NCBI GenBank assembly: GCA_012103505.1
Contig: WLWP01000001.1
Span: 1,674,001 to 1,738,000, forward strand
Direction: 5' to 3'
Source: Pseudomonadales bacterium
Lineage (GTDB): Bacteria; Pseudomonadota; Gammaproteobacteria; Pseudomonadales; Azotimanducaceae
Length of the DNA: 64,000 nt
Position numbers and translations under genes: made by a program. Under the pieces are notes generated by a model. It was not told the DNA's origin, made no database searches, and saw only the letters and a list, made by a program, of their open reading frames with translations. Shown here one piece after another: positions 8,776 to 17,979 of this stretch (the stretch's first letter is position 1; each line of letters opens with the position of its first letter).

Positions 8776-9993
8776 CTAGTTTGCGCCTGTCGGAACTTCG
8801 GTGAACGGAATACCTTTGTCCATTCTTGGCTCTTGCGGCAAGCCTAAAACGCGCTCAGCAATAATATTTGCCATGATTTCGTCCGTGCCACCTGCGATAC
8901 GTAGGCCGGGGATAGACATGTAGGTGTCTTGGAACAAGGTAGAAAAGCGCGCATCTTGATCTCGATCCCGGATAATCCCTTCTTGCTCGAGTAAATCGAT
9001 CGCGAATGAAGCCATATCCTGAGTCTTCTTACCCGCGACATACTTACCGATTGAGTTTTCCGGACCTGGTACGGCACCTTTAGAGAGCGCCGACAATGTA
9101 CGGTAGATTGTATATTTGAGGCCTGCTTCCTCGACGTACCAAGTAGCAAGCTTCGCGCGAACATGGCTATCTTCGATTGCAGGGCGACCGTCGATCTGCA
9201 CGGACTCAGCGAGCTCCTTAACTGTACCGAATTTAGTGCCGCCGCCACCTGCACCGATGCTAGCCCGCTCGTTCATAAGCGTCGTCAATGCGACCTGCCA
9301 ACCTTGACCTACATCGCCCAGCCGTTGGGAATCAGGAATCCTTACATCGGTGAAATACACTTCGTTGAAGTTAGCTTCACCTGATATCTGGCGTATCGGC
9401 TTCACTTCAATACCAGGAGAGTTCATATCAAGGAAGAAGTAGGAAAGTCCTTTGTGCTTCGCCACATCAGGATCGGTTCGGACTACTAAAATTGCCCAAT
9501 CTGAGTAGTGCGCACCAGAGGTCCAAATCTTCTGACCGTTGACTACCCAATCGTCACCATCCCGATCTGCCTTTGTGCGCAGTGCTGCAAGGTCTGAACC
9601 ACCAGCGGGTTCAGAAAAAAGCTGGCACCAAACGTCTTCGCCTGTCGCAAGGCGAGGTACAAATCGCTGCTTTTGCTCCTCAGTCGCCCAGGTCATCATT
9701 GTTGGGGCAGCCATGCCTTGACCAATGCCGAAAACACCAGTTTCTGGCGCATCAACTTTCGCTTCTTCCTGACCGAGAATGACATTCTCGATAGCAGTTG
9801 CATCGCGACCGCCATACTCTTTTGGCCAACGGATGCAGGCCCAACCGGCATCCGCTTTACGCTTTTGCCAGAACTTTGCTCGTTGCATGCCGTCCATTCC
9901 GGCGAGTTCATCAGCTGTTGGAACATTTGCTTCCAGCCAGGTACGAGCCTCTTCTCGGAATGCCTTCTCTTCTGCAGTATCTTCGAAATCCAT
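8776..9993 (-). CDS. Acyl-CoA dehydrogenase, large subunit of an adjacent pair
   Basis: A 405-aa FAD enzyme that introduces a double bond into an acyl-CoA. It shows LFSEPAGGSDL (about 125-135), NGQKIWTSG (152-160) and a C-terminal IAGGTDEIMANIIAERVLGL. The place of the YEG glutamate of medium-chain enzymes is GG, as in many FadE-type and sterol-chain dehydrogenases where the base lies elsewhere or in the partner. It follows a smaller ACAD by 23 bp. Such neighbours form alpha2beta2 complexes in actinobacterial steroid catabolism (FadE28/FadE29 type). AAGGAG precedes the ATG. Confidence 0.92.
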   Translation of the reverse strand: MDFEDTAEEKAFREEARTWLEANVPTADELAGMDGMQRAKFWQKRKADAGWACIRWPKEYGGRDATAIENVILGQEEAKVDAPETGVFGIGQGMAAPTMMTWATEEQKQRFVPRLATGEDVWCQLFSEPAGGSDLAALRTKADRDGDDWVVNGQKIWTSGAHYSDWAILVVRTDPDVAKHKGLSYFFLDMNSPGIEVKPIRQISGEANFNEVYFTDVRIPDSQRLGDVGQGWQVALTTLMNERASIGAGGGGTKFGTVKELAESVQIDGRPAIEDSHVRAKLATWYVEEAGLKYTIYRTLSALSKGAVPGPENSIGKYVAGKKTQDMASFAIDLLEQEGIIRDRDQDARFSTLFQDTYMSIPGLRIAGGTDEIMANIIAERVLGLPQEPRMDKGIPFTEVPTGAN

Positions 9994-10016
9994 TGCTTTC
10001 TCCTTAAACCGTACCG

Positions 10017-11132
10017 TTACGCTGCGTTAGATTGTGCAGCATCAAGCAGCTTCTGCTGCCAAAGACCTTCAGAACCGATGTTCACTGACAGGACCTTTGA
10101 GCGGCGATAATAAAACTGACAATCAAACTCCCAGGTGTAGCCCATACCGCCGTGGGTTTGGATGTTCTCTTTGCTGGCGTAATAATACGCTTGCGTCGAG
10201 CCAACACGGGCTGTGGCTGCGGCTAGCGGTAGGTCGTCTGCACCTGTATCGAGAGCCCAAGCGCCGAAATAGGCATTACCGCGAGCGAGGGTGTTCTTGA
10301 CGTACATATCTGCAAGTTTGTGTTTGATGGCTTGGTAAGATGCGATCGGACGACCAAATGCGTAGCGTCCCATTGCATACTCCTTCGCCTGCACTAAACA
10401 GGTTTCTGCACCACCTAGTTGCTCCCACGCATAGAGGACTGCTGCACGATCTAGAATCGCTTCCAAAATCTTCCACCCGTCGCCATCTTTGCCGAGTAGT
10501 TCTGCATCGGCGCCAGCAAGCGTTACATTCGCATGGTTAGTTGTTGGATCAAGAGTCTGCACGTGCTCGCAGGTTACGCCTGCTTGATCAGTGGGCACGA
10601 TATACAGAGAAGCGCCATCGCCACCTCCACTCTTAGCAACCACAATCATCAGTTGAGAAATTTCTGCATCGGACACAACAGCTTTGCTACCGGAAATTTT
10701 TCCGCCATCGACACTTGTCGTGAGTGAGGCGGCAGTTGTTTGACCACCACCTTCTGCATAGGCCAACGTGCCGATGACTTCACCTGCTGCAAACTTGGGC
10801 AGCCAGGCGTCTTTCTGAGCTTGTGAACCGGCCGCAAGAATGGCCTCGGTCGCGAGATAGACCGAAGAGCCAAAAGGTACTGGCGCGCAGGCTTTGCCGA
10901 GCTCTTCCGCAATTACAACAAGTTCAAGGTAGCCTAAGCCCAACCCGCCAAATTCTTCGGGAATAACAGTTGCAGTCCAACCCATTTCCACAATCTTTTG
11001 CCAAAGATCCTTGGCATACAAATCATCGCCATCTAAGACTTGGCGTACGACCTCAGGTGAACAGTTTTCAGCAAGAAACCCGTTCGCCTGATCTTTGATG
11101 AGGTTTTGCTCATCATTGAATTCGAAGTTCAT
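10017..11132 (-). CDS. Acyl-CoA dehydrogenase, small subunit of an adjacent pair
   Basis: About 371 aa from the ATG at 11132, chosen because AGGGGAAG precedes it; an upstream in-frame start at 11192 would add 20 unlike residues. ACAD features are FEFNDEQNLIKDQANGFL at the N-terminus and THGGMGYTWEFD near the C-terminus. The middle is poor in the usual SEPxxGSD segment (here AYAEGGGQTTAA), typical of the shorter partner in heteromeric ACADs. First gene of a two-gene operon with the large subunit. Substrate probably a branched or ring-bearing acyl-CoA, by analogy only. Confidence 0.9.
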   Translation of the reverse strand: MNFEFNDEQNLIKDQANGFLAENCSPEVVRQVLDGDDLYAKDLWQKIVEMGWTATVIPEEFGGLGLGYLELVVIAEELGKACAPVPFGSSVYLATEAILAAGSQAQKDAWLPKFAAGEVIGTLAYAEGGGQTTAASLTTSVDGGKISGSKAVVSDAEISQLMIVVAKSGGGDGASLYIVPTDQAGVTCEHVQTLDPTTNHANVTLAGADAELLGKDGDGWKILEAILDRAAVLYAWEQLGGAETCLVQAKEYAMGRYAFGRPIASYQAIKHKLADMYVKNTLARGNAYFGAWALDTGADDLPLAAATARVGSTQAYYYASKENIQTHGGMGYTWEFDCQFYYRRSKVLSVNIGSEGLWQQKLLDAAQSNAA

Positions 11133-11300
11133 GACTTCCCCTGGCTTTTTTATCGAGCCGGAGATTGTGCATAAATTTTGAGCGCTACACACCTCTTATT
11201 TTAGGCGTTCAGCCTGGAAAGAGCTCCGCAAAGCTTGGTCGAGCAGGTCCATCACCCAAGCGCATAACTCAGACACATGACTATGCCAGCATTGCAGACA

Positions 11301-11326
11301 AACCCAGTTTAAGCACAAGCTGGGTT
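11301..11326. repeat. Inverted repeat in the ACAD/MFS divergent region
   Basis: AACCCAGTTT and AAGCTGGGTT form a ten-base stem with one G-T pair and a six-base loop, in the 284-bp divergent region 11133-11416. A short GTTT follows. It could be an operator, an attenuator or a weak terminator; nothing else was recognised in this region. Confidence 0.3.
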
Positions 11327-11416
11327 GTTTCCGGTTATGCTACCGCTCGCCAGGAGGAGCTGGCTGCGAATGCTAATGGACGGGAATTGGAAGGACGGGC
11401 GAAATGAAGGGAGAAG

Positions 11417-12769
11417 ATGGCTGAAATAATTCTAGGGCAGGAGGACAAGCGTGAATATCCGCCTGTTGGGGTCGCTTCGTATGCACTTGCGTTACTCTTT
11501 CTAGCCTACGTACTAAGTTTTATTGATCGACAAATCTTATCGCTCCTCGTGGGTCCGATTCGAGAACAATTCGGCATTACCGATTTCGAATATAGCCTCT
11601 TACAAGGCGCAGCTTTCGCCCTGTTATATACATTCGCCGGGCTACCACTTGGACGCTTGGCCGATCGCTTCTCTCGAAAGTGGGTCGTCTCGGGTAGTGT
11701 CGCATTTTGGAGTCTCGCGACAGTGGCTTGTGGTGTGGCTAAGAGTTTCCCCCAGCTTTTCGTCGCACGCATGGCGGTCGGGGCTGGAGAGGCCGGTCTA
11801 GCGCCACCCGCCTACTCTATTATCACCGACAGCTTTAAGCCCGAACACTTCGGCTATGCGATGGCTTTCTATAAGTCCGCTGTAAAAGTTGGGGGCGCAT
11901 TCGCGCTTATTCTTGGCGGTATTCTCATCGACTTCTATAGTGGTATCGGCGTTATCGAGGTCCCTCTCATCGGCGAGATACAGCCATGGCAAGCCACACT
12001 CATGACTGTCGGGTTGCCTGGCTTGCTCCTCGCTATGTTAATCGCGACGATGATCGAACCCACGCGCAAAGATGTAGTTGCAACGGAATCTGGCGAAACC
12101 CATCTGCCGATCAAAACTGTCGCGAACTTCCTTTGGTCCCGCAAAAGAACCTATCTTGCGCTGTTCATGGGTTCTTCCATGTTAGCTATGGCTGGTTACG
12201 GCAGCGCCGCTTGGTATCCAGAGTATTTCGTACGCACCTATGGGGTTTCCAAGACAGAAGCAGGTTCTAGTTTTGGTCTCATCATCCTGGTTGGCGGCTC
12301 GTTGGGCGTCATGTTAGGACCTGTTATCTCCAATTGGCTCGCCAGAAAGGGGTACACAGATTCTTACGTTCGAGCCATCATGTTCGCGTCAATGATCGCT
12401 GTGTTCCCAGCAGTTGCCGCGCCACTCATGCCAACCATGCAACTCACACTCATTCTTCTGTTCCCAGCCACCCTATTCGGGGGCGCTTATCTGGGTGTTA
12501 TGGCGGCTTCGTTTCAGCCAATCACGCCTAACCAAATGCGAGGCCAGACAACAGCCATCTATATTTTCGTCACCAACATATTTGGTATGGCAGTTGGCAC
12601 GTCAATCTTGGCGGCCTTCACAGACTTTCTTTACCAAGACGACAGTAAATTGCATTATTCGATCGCAACAGCCAACGCGATCTTCTATCCCGCAGCCGTT
12701 TGCCTTTTTGCCTACTGCTTGAAAGGCTATCGTCAAAGTGCGGAAGAAATCGGTAACTGGAAGCTCTAG
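11417..12769 (+). CDS. MFS transporter (spinster-like)
   Basis: A 450-aa inner-membrane carrier with about 12 hydrophobic segments. Helix 1 has SFIDRQILSLLVGPI, and the loop between helices 2 and 3 has GLPLGRLADRFSRK, the MFS motif A. ERTxx-like positions are absent, and the family covers lipids, sterols and acids. GGGAGAAG precedes the ATG. It is three bases upstream of the PhyH-like gene, so transporter and oxygenase are in one unit and probably handle the same compound or product. Confidence 0.9.
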   Translation: MAEIILGQEDKREYPPVGVASYALALLFLAYVLSFIDRQILSLLVGPIREQFGITDFEYSLLQGAAFALLYTFAGLPLGRLADRFSRKWVVSGSVAFWSLATVACGVAKSFPQLFVARMAVGAGEAGLAPPAYSIITDSFKPEHFGYAMAFYKSAVKVGGAFALILGGILIDFYSGIGVIEVPLIGEIQPWQATLMTVGLPGLLLAMLIATMIEPTRKDVVATESGETHLPIKTVANFLWSRKRTYLALFMGSSMLAMAGYGSAAWYPEYFVRTYGVSKTEAGSSFGLIILVGGSLGVMLGPVISNWLARKGYTDSYVRAIMFASMIAVFPAVAAPLMPTMQLTLILLFPATLFGGAYLGVMAASFQPITPNQMRGQTTAIYIFVTNIFGMAVGTSILAAFTDFLYQDDSKLHYSIATANAIFYPAAVCLFAYCLKGYRQSAEEIGNWKL

Positions 12770-12771
12770 CA

Positions 12772-13581
12772 ATGATAGAAAACCAAGGTGCCTACGAACG
12801 CGACGGAGCCGTGCTACTTGCGGGCGTATTGAGTGCTGAGGCGCAGGCCCTCGCCTATGAAGCCTACTTATGGAGTTTGAGCAATCCAGGACCAGGAGCT
12901 GCTGCGCTACCAAACACAGAATCAGGCACTTTCTACAACGATCTTGCTAATCCAGACTCCTTCAAGCCCTACAATGCGCTCGTTAGGCATCCGGAGATCA
13001 TCGGGTTGGTCCAGAGCCTTTTTGCGGGTGACAGCGCCTGGTTTATGTATGAGCAGGTCTTCAAAAAGAGTGGCGGAGTAACTCGGCGTACACCATGGCA
13101 TCAGGATACGCCCTATCTGCCAGTTGAGGGTCGCGACCTAACCGTGCTCTGGATGAGTTTTGAAAGTGTGCCTGCTACAAACGCATTGGAGTTCGTCGCG
13201 GGTTCCCATAGCTCAACTCTATATGACGGCTCACGTTTTGATCCCGCAGACGATACCGCCCCCCTCTACAATCACCCGGATTACCCACGTCTTCCCGATA
13301 TAGAGGGCAACAGAAGTGCCCATCAAATTCTATCCTGGGCCACGGAACCTGGCGATGTAATCGCTTTTCATCCGTCAACTTTGCATGGCGGTGGTGCTAC
13401 GACGTCCAAAGCACAACGACAGACATTGTCACTACGGTTTTTTGGCGATGATGCCAAGGTCGCGGAGCGCCCAGGTGCCAAGGTTGCAAATCCGCAAAGA
13501 AACACACACCCTCTGAACAAAATCAGGGCGAACAAGCCGGGCAGCCCTTTTCGACACCCGGATTTTCCAAAGATTTTCTGA
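12772..13581 (+). CDS. Phytanoyl-CoA dioxygenase-family (PhyH) enzyme
   Basis: A 269-aa non-haem iron, 2-oxoglutarate-dependent oxygenase. The iron ligands are His110 and Asp112 (PWHQDTPY) and a distal His205 (STLHGGGATT), with Arg222 placed to hold 2-oxoglutarate. The members hydroxylate acyl-CoAs or small metabolites. It starts three bases after the MFS stop, with GGAAG as ribosome site, and is followed 32 bp later by the molybdopterin enzyme. The substrate may be free rather than CoA-linked; many bacterial PhyH genes are unassigned. Confidence 0.88.
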   Translation: MIENQGAYERDGAVLLAGVLSAEAQALAYEAYLWSLSNPGPGAAALPNTESGTFYNDLANPDSFKPYNALVRHPEIIGLVQSLFAGDSAWFMYEQVFKKSGGVTRRTPWHQDTPYLPVEGRDLTVLWMSFESVPATNALEFVAGSHSSTLYDGSRFDPADDTAPLYNHPDYPRLPDIEGNRSAHQILSWATEPGDVIAFHPSTLHGGGATTSKAQRQTLSLRFFGDDAKVAERPGAKVANPQRNTHPLNKIRANKPGSPFRHPDFPKIF

Positions 13582-13613
13582 ATCGCAATTAACCAAGACT
13601 CACTGTGGAACCT

Positions 13614-15716
13614 ATGATGGAAAAGAAAAAAACCTTTTGTCGAGTGTGTGAGCCAGCCTGCGGCCTAGTCGCTACGGTTGAGAACGATGAGCTCGTCAAA
13701 CTAGAGGCTGATAAAGATCACCCAATTTCAAAAGGCTTCGTGTGTAACAAAGGCATCTATGGCCTAGAAATCCACAACGATCCAGACCGACTACGGGTAC
13801 CGCTTAAAAGAACGGGTCCAGGGATATTTGAAGAAATTAGCTGGGCGACAGCGTTGCAAGAAATTAGCGAACGCACGCTGGCGATCCGTGAGCAGCACGG
13901 AGAAGGTGCTCTTGCCGCTTATGCAGGCAATCCAGGCGCGTTTAACACACTGCTTGGTCCGAGCTTTGGTCGTCTCATGATGCAAATCGGCGTGCGAAAG
14001 TTTTTTGGTTCGGGCACACAGGATTGCGCCAACAAATTTCCTGGTTCGGAAGGCGTATTTGGTACAAGAACGTTGCACCCACTCCCGGACATCGATCAAT
14101 CTGACTTCATCCTGATCATTGGCGAAAATCCCGCAGTTAGCCATATGTCCTTCGTTTCGATTCCGCATCCCATGCAACACCTGAAAGACGCTGAAGCCCG
14201 TGGTGCAAAAGTTGTTTATCTAAACCCTCGCGAAATTGAATCAGCAAACACCGCGGGTAGTGTCACCAAAATCAAACCGGATACAGACGTCTATTTGCTC
14301 GCTGGGATGTTAAATGTCGTGGACACAACAGTCGGCTTCGATACATCTGTACTTGACCATGGCGCCAACGTAGACCAACTTCGTGAATTCATCGCCGAAT
14401 ATCCGCCAGAAAAAGTGAGTGGGATTACAGGCATTAGCGCCGAAGACATACGAGCAATGGCAACAGAATTTGCCAACGCACCCAGCGCCTGCGTCCACAT
14501 GTCGACTGGCGTGAACATGGGCCGCCAAGGTACGGTCGCGTATTGGCTCCTGCACATGCTTTCTTTCGTGACCGGAAACCTTGGTCGAGCTGGTGGCAAC
14601 TTCTACTCAACAGGCTTCTACGATAGAGCCCCTGCGGCTGGCGCCCGACTGTCGGAAGAGTTTGTCGATTCGCCCTTCGGTACACATCGCAAACCTGGTG
14701 GTGTCGGCATCCAAATGCCCGGCAATCTCATGCCGGATTACTTACGGGATCCCAACGAACCAGTGCATGCACTCTTTGTCAGTAGTGGCAATCCGATTTT
14801 GTCGGTAGGCGGCGAAGAGCGAATGCGTGAGGCCATCGAGAGTCTCGACCTCCTTGTTTGCGTTGATATATACCGTAACGCCACCGGTGAATACGCTGAC
14901 TATGTCTTACCGGCAGCAGGAGCGTACGAACGCGAAGACGTCAATGTGACCGGACTTGGGCTACAGTTTCAGCCGAGCGTGCAGTTCACGGGCGCTGTCG
15001 TAGCCCCTGGCTATGAACGCAAGCCTGACTGGTGGATCTACGAAAAATTGGCGCAGACGATGGGCTTACAGTCGGCCTTTGATCACGCAGACGAACCTGA
15101 CATGTGGGGCCGCGTCAACGCGATGCTCAAGTCACGAGGTCACAGCATCGAAGAACTCAGGGACGTCGAAATCATCGCACTCGAACGTTCGACGCCTGAA
15201 AACCTGTATGAGCGAATCCAGCATGATCACGGACAAATCGACTGCTACCCCCAATTGCTCCAGTCAGGTGTCGATCGGATGTCCGCGATATTCAAAGAGC
15301 TAGAAAGTGAATCGAGTGACCAGTTAAAGCTTATCTCAAAACGTGACAGCTACATGTTCAACTCGTGGTACTCGAACGTCGCGAAACTGAAACATGGGGA
15401 CCGAACTGATAACTACCTATTCATGCACCCAGAAGACGCGGAGATACGACAGATCTCGGAAGGCGGTCGCGTCGCAGTCGCCAATCAGTTCGGTAACATT
15501 GAGACGACAGTTAAGCTAACGGATGATCTAATGCGCGGGGTCGTTGCTATGACTCATGGTTGGGGCCAGGGCAAGACCTCCGGAATGAAGGTAGCGCAAG
15601 CTAATCCAGGGGCTAATTGCAATGCATTACTTCCCAGCGGTCGCGACAGTTTCGAACCGCTGTCAAATCAATCGCATATGACAGGTATTCCCGTCGAGGT
15701 AACGGCGGCTGGCTAA
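13614..15716 (+). CDS. Molybdopterin oxidoreductase (DMSO-reductase superfamily), cytoplasmic
   Basis: About 700 aa. The N-terminus binds a 4Fe-4S cluster through CRVCEPAC and a fourth Cys 28 residues later (GFVCNKG); molybdopterin-binding and C-terminal molydop domains follow (GRQGTVAYWLLHML, MTHGWGQGK). There is no twin-arginine signal, so it stays in the cytoplasm. At GSGTQDCANKFPG the residue aligned with the Cys/Sec metal ligand of formate dehydrogenases seems to be Phe, so formate activity is doubtful. No iron-sulfur or membrane subunit is adjacent. A GTG at 13605 is in frame; I use ATG 13614. Substrate unknown. Confidence 0.86.
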   Translation: MMEKKKTFCRVCEPACGLVATVENDELVKLEADKDHPISKGFVCNKGIYGLEIHNDPDRLRVPLKRTGPGIFEEISWATALQEISERTLAIREQHGEGALAAYAGNPGAFNTLLGPSFGRLMMQIGVRKFFGSGTQDCANKFPGSEGVFGTRTLHPLPDIDQSDFILIIGENPAVSHMSFVSIPHPMQHLKDAEARGAKVVYLNPREIESANTAGSVTKIKPDTDVYLLAGMLNVVDTTVGFDTSVLDHGANVDQLREFIAEYPPEKVSGITGISAEDIRAMATEFANAPSACVHMSTGVNMGRQGTVAYWLLHMLSFVTGNLGRAGGNFYSTGFYDRAPAAGARLSEEFVDSPFGTHRKPGGVGIQMPGNLMPDYLRDPNEPVHALFVSSGNPILSVGGEERMREAIESLDLLVCVDIYRNATGEYADYVLPAAGAYEREDVNVTGLGLQFQPSVQFTGAVVAPGYERKPDWWIYEKLAQTMGLQSAFDHADEPDMWGRVNAMLKSRGHSIEELRDVEIIALERSTPENLYERIQHDHGQIDCYPQLLQSGVDRMSAIFKELESESSDQLKLISKRDSYMFNSWYSNVAKLKHGDRTDNYLFMHPEDAEIRQISEGGRVAVANQFGNIETTVKLTDDLMRGVVAMTHGWGQGKTSGMKVAQANPGANCNALLPSGRDSFEPLSNQSHMTGIPVEVTAAG

Positions 15717-15774
15717 GCCACCGCCGCGAGATACTTCCGGTGAAATTCCGAACAGCTAGTTCGAGATACTCCTG

Positions 15775-17979
15775 CTAGGCAAGCCGCAGAGGTAAACTTC
15801 GTAAACGTTGACCTGACGCGGCAAAAACCGCGTTCGCAACTGCCGGAGCGATCGGCGGCAAGCCTGGCTCGCCAACACCTGTCGGTGCTTCATTGCTATC
15901 AACGATGACCACTTCAATGTTCGGTGCTTCGTTCATTCGCAAGATCGGGTAGTCGTGAAAATTACTTTCTTTGAAAACACCTTCTACCAGATTCAGATCA
16001 CCGTGCAGAGCGGCGGTTAGGCCATACATGACCGCACCTTCCATCTGTGCGACGACAATGTCCGGATTAACCGCAACGCGACAATCAACGACGCACAACA
16101 CGTTGTGCACTCTGATTTGATCGTTCTCGATCGAGATCTCGGCCACTTCAGCAACGTAGGAACTAAACGAGCCGTGCGCAGCAAAGCCTAAGTACCGCCC
16201 CGTTTCTGGACGCATGGCGCGCATACGTTCGCCAGCTATCTTAATGACATTGTGTAAACGGGGGTTGTTCTCGGTGTTCCGCAAACGAAATTCAACCGCA
16301 TCGAGTCCTGACTGCCCGACCAATTCGTCTACTAACGATTCTTTGGCGAAGGCCGTGAATGAATGCCCTACCGAACGCCAGAAAGTTAGTGGCACCCCGT
16401 GGTTCTTAGTGACATGCAAGACTTCCCGATTAGGTAGATCGTAGTCTTCGTACAAGCCTTCGATGCTCGAGTGATCCACCACCCAGCCATCGAATGCGTC
16501 GCTTGAAAGCCCAACAACCCAATCGACGACGCCATTGGAGATCGCTGTCGGCATGACCCCAGGTAGTGCGGCGCGAAGAGTTCCTGGTGTGATGTTGCCA
16601 CCCACCCGTTTGGCTTGCCAGGCTAAGATCTTGCCATCATCGCCGAGACCGGCTCTGATGTTCATCAACGACGCCGGTCGATAAACGCCACTCTTGATAT
16701 CGTCCTCGCGCGTCCAAAGCAGATGTATCGGCTTCTTCGCCTCAAGTGCGACCTGGGTCGCCTCAATAATGTGCGTCAGTGTACCGCGCCGACCGAAAGC
16801 ACCACCTAAATAAGTCTGGTGAACAGTCACATTCTCTTTGTCCAGACCCGCATAGCGAGCTACGAGACCTTGCGCTATTCCTGGTCCTTGCGTGCCAGAC
16901 CACAGCTCAGCTTTATCGCCTTCGATGTTGATGACGGCATTCATCGGCTCCATGGGTGCGTGTGCTAGATATGGCGCCCAGTAGCGTTGCTCGATCACAT
17001 CCTGTGCACCGGCAAAGCCAGTTTCAAGTTCACCAGCCGATTCAGCGCTTTCGCCTTCCGAGCTATCCATTAGCTGTTCGTAGTCAGCTCTCACCTTGGC
17101 TGAGTCAACTGAAGAAAGTTCTGGCAGATCCCACTGCACCTCCAGGACTGCTACGGCTTGCTTGGCTTGCCAGAATTTTTCTGCGACAACGGCGACACCT
17201 GATGCAATCTCAACCACATCTGTCACACCATTCATCGCTAAGGCGGAACTCCCGTCGAAAGACGCAACCGTGCCACCGGCAACAGGACTTCTTTTCACCA
17301 CGGCATGGTGCATCCCAGGTATGTCAACATCGATGCCATATGTGGCCGTGCCCGTCGACTTCGATATACCGTCTAATCTTGGGAAGTCCTTGCCGATATA
17401 ATTGAAATCATTATCCGACTTAAGCGGTGTTTCGGCAGGGACTTCAAGTCCAGCGGCGGTACCAATGAACTGGCCGTATGGATGTCTTTCGCCATTAGCG
17501 ACTACATGGCCGTTTTCTGTGCTTAGTGAAGTGACACTCACTCCCAGATCTGCGGCGGCGGCGTTCAATAGCAGAGCTCGCGTATCTGCTCCGACCTGGC
17601 GCAATTGCGTGTAGTGCGCTTTGATGGAGGTACTGCCACCCGTCCCCTGCATCCCACCAAAGTCTGGATTTCCGTAGTCGGAGTGCGCTCCAGCAAGTTC
17701 GATCAGAAGGTTCGCTGGATCTATATCAAGTTCTTCGGCCACGCACGTCGCGAGACCGGTTGTTACACCCTGCCCCATTTCATCTCGCGGACAATAGAAT
17801 CTAATGACATTCTCTGGTGTCAGTTGTAGAAACGCGTTGGGGGCATAGGCGTCCGCGACGGGTTGCAGTGGCAGCGTACTTGAACTGCAGCCACTCAGAG
17901 AGAAGCCGACCACGAGCCCGCCACCTGCAATCCCTGTGGTGCGAAGGAAATTGCGACGCGAGTAATTCAGAGTACTCAT
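15775..17979 (-). CDS. Molybdenum hydroxylase large subunit (IorB-like), Tat lipoprotein
   Basis: A 734-aa aldehyde-oxidase/xanthine-dehydrogenase-type molybdenum subunit. The N-terminus has twin arginines (SRRNFLRTTG, residues 7-16) and a lipobox LSGC with Cys31, so it is exported folded and probably lipid-anchored in the periplasm. The molybdopterin region includes GGAFGRRG, and the catalytic Glu lies in GVGEPGLPP near the C-terminus. The small 2Fe-2S subunit is upstream with a four-base ATGA overlap. The two-subunit layout matches isoquinoline 1-oxidoreductase-like enzymes, which hydroxylate N-heterocycles or oxidise aldehydes. No cytochrome gene is adjacent, so the electron acceptor is unknown. 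Confidence 0.9.
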   Translation of the reverse strand: MSTLNYSRRNFLRTTGIAGGGLVVGFSLSGCSSSTLPLQPVADAYAPNAFLQLTPENVIRFYCPRDEMGQGVTTGLATCVAEELDIDPANLLIELAGAHSDYGNPDFGGMQGTGGSTSIKAHYTQLRQVGADTRALLLNAAAADLGVSVTSLSTENGHVVANGERHPYGQFIGTAAGLEVPAETPLKSDNDFNYIGKDFPRLDGISKSTGTATYGIDVDIPGMHHAVVKRSPVAGGTVASFDGSSALAMNGVTDVVEIASGVAVVAEKFWQAKQAVAVLEVQWDLPELSSVDSAKVRADYEQLMDSSEGESAESAGELETGFAGAQDVIEQRYWAPYLAHAPMEPMNAVINIEGDKAELWSGTQGPGIAQGLVARYAGLDKENVTVHQTYLGGAFGRRGTLTHIIEATQVALEAKKPIHLLWTREDDIKSGVYRPASLMNIRAGLGDDGKILAWQAKRVGGNITPGTLRAALPGVMPTAISNGVVDWVVGLSSDAFDGWVVDHSSIEGLYEDYDLPNREVLHVTKNHGVPLTFWRSVGHSFTAFAKESLVDELVGQSGLDAVEFRLRNTENNPRLHNVIKIAGERMRAMRPETGRYLGFAAHGSFSSYVAEVAEISIENDQIRVHNVLCVVDCRVAVNPDIVVAQMEGAVMYGLTAALHGDLNLVEGVFKESNFHDYPILRMNEAPNIEVVIVDSNEAPTGVGEPGLPPIAPAVANAVFAASGQRLRSLPLRLA

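Noticed and set aside
9673..10110. 145-codon plus-strand ORF
   Set aside because: It is antisense to two well-supported acyl-CoA dehydrogenase genes; a shadow frame.
13791..14180. 129-codon reverse-strand ORF
   Set aside because: It is fully inside the molybdopterin oxidoreductase gene, with no ribosome site and no family-like sequence.
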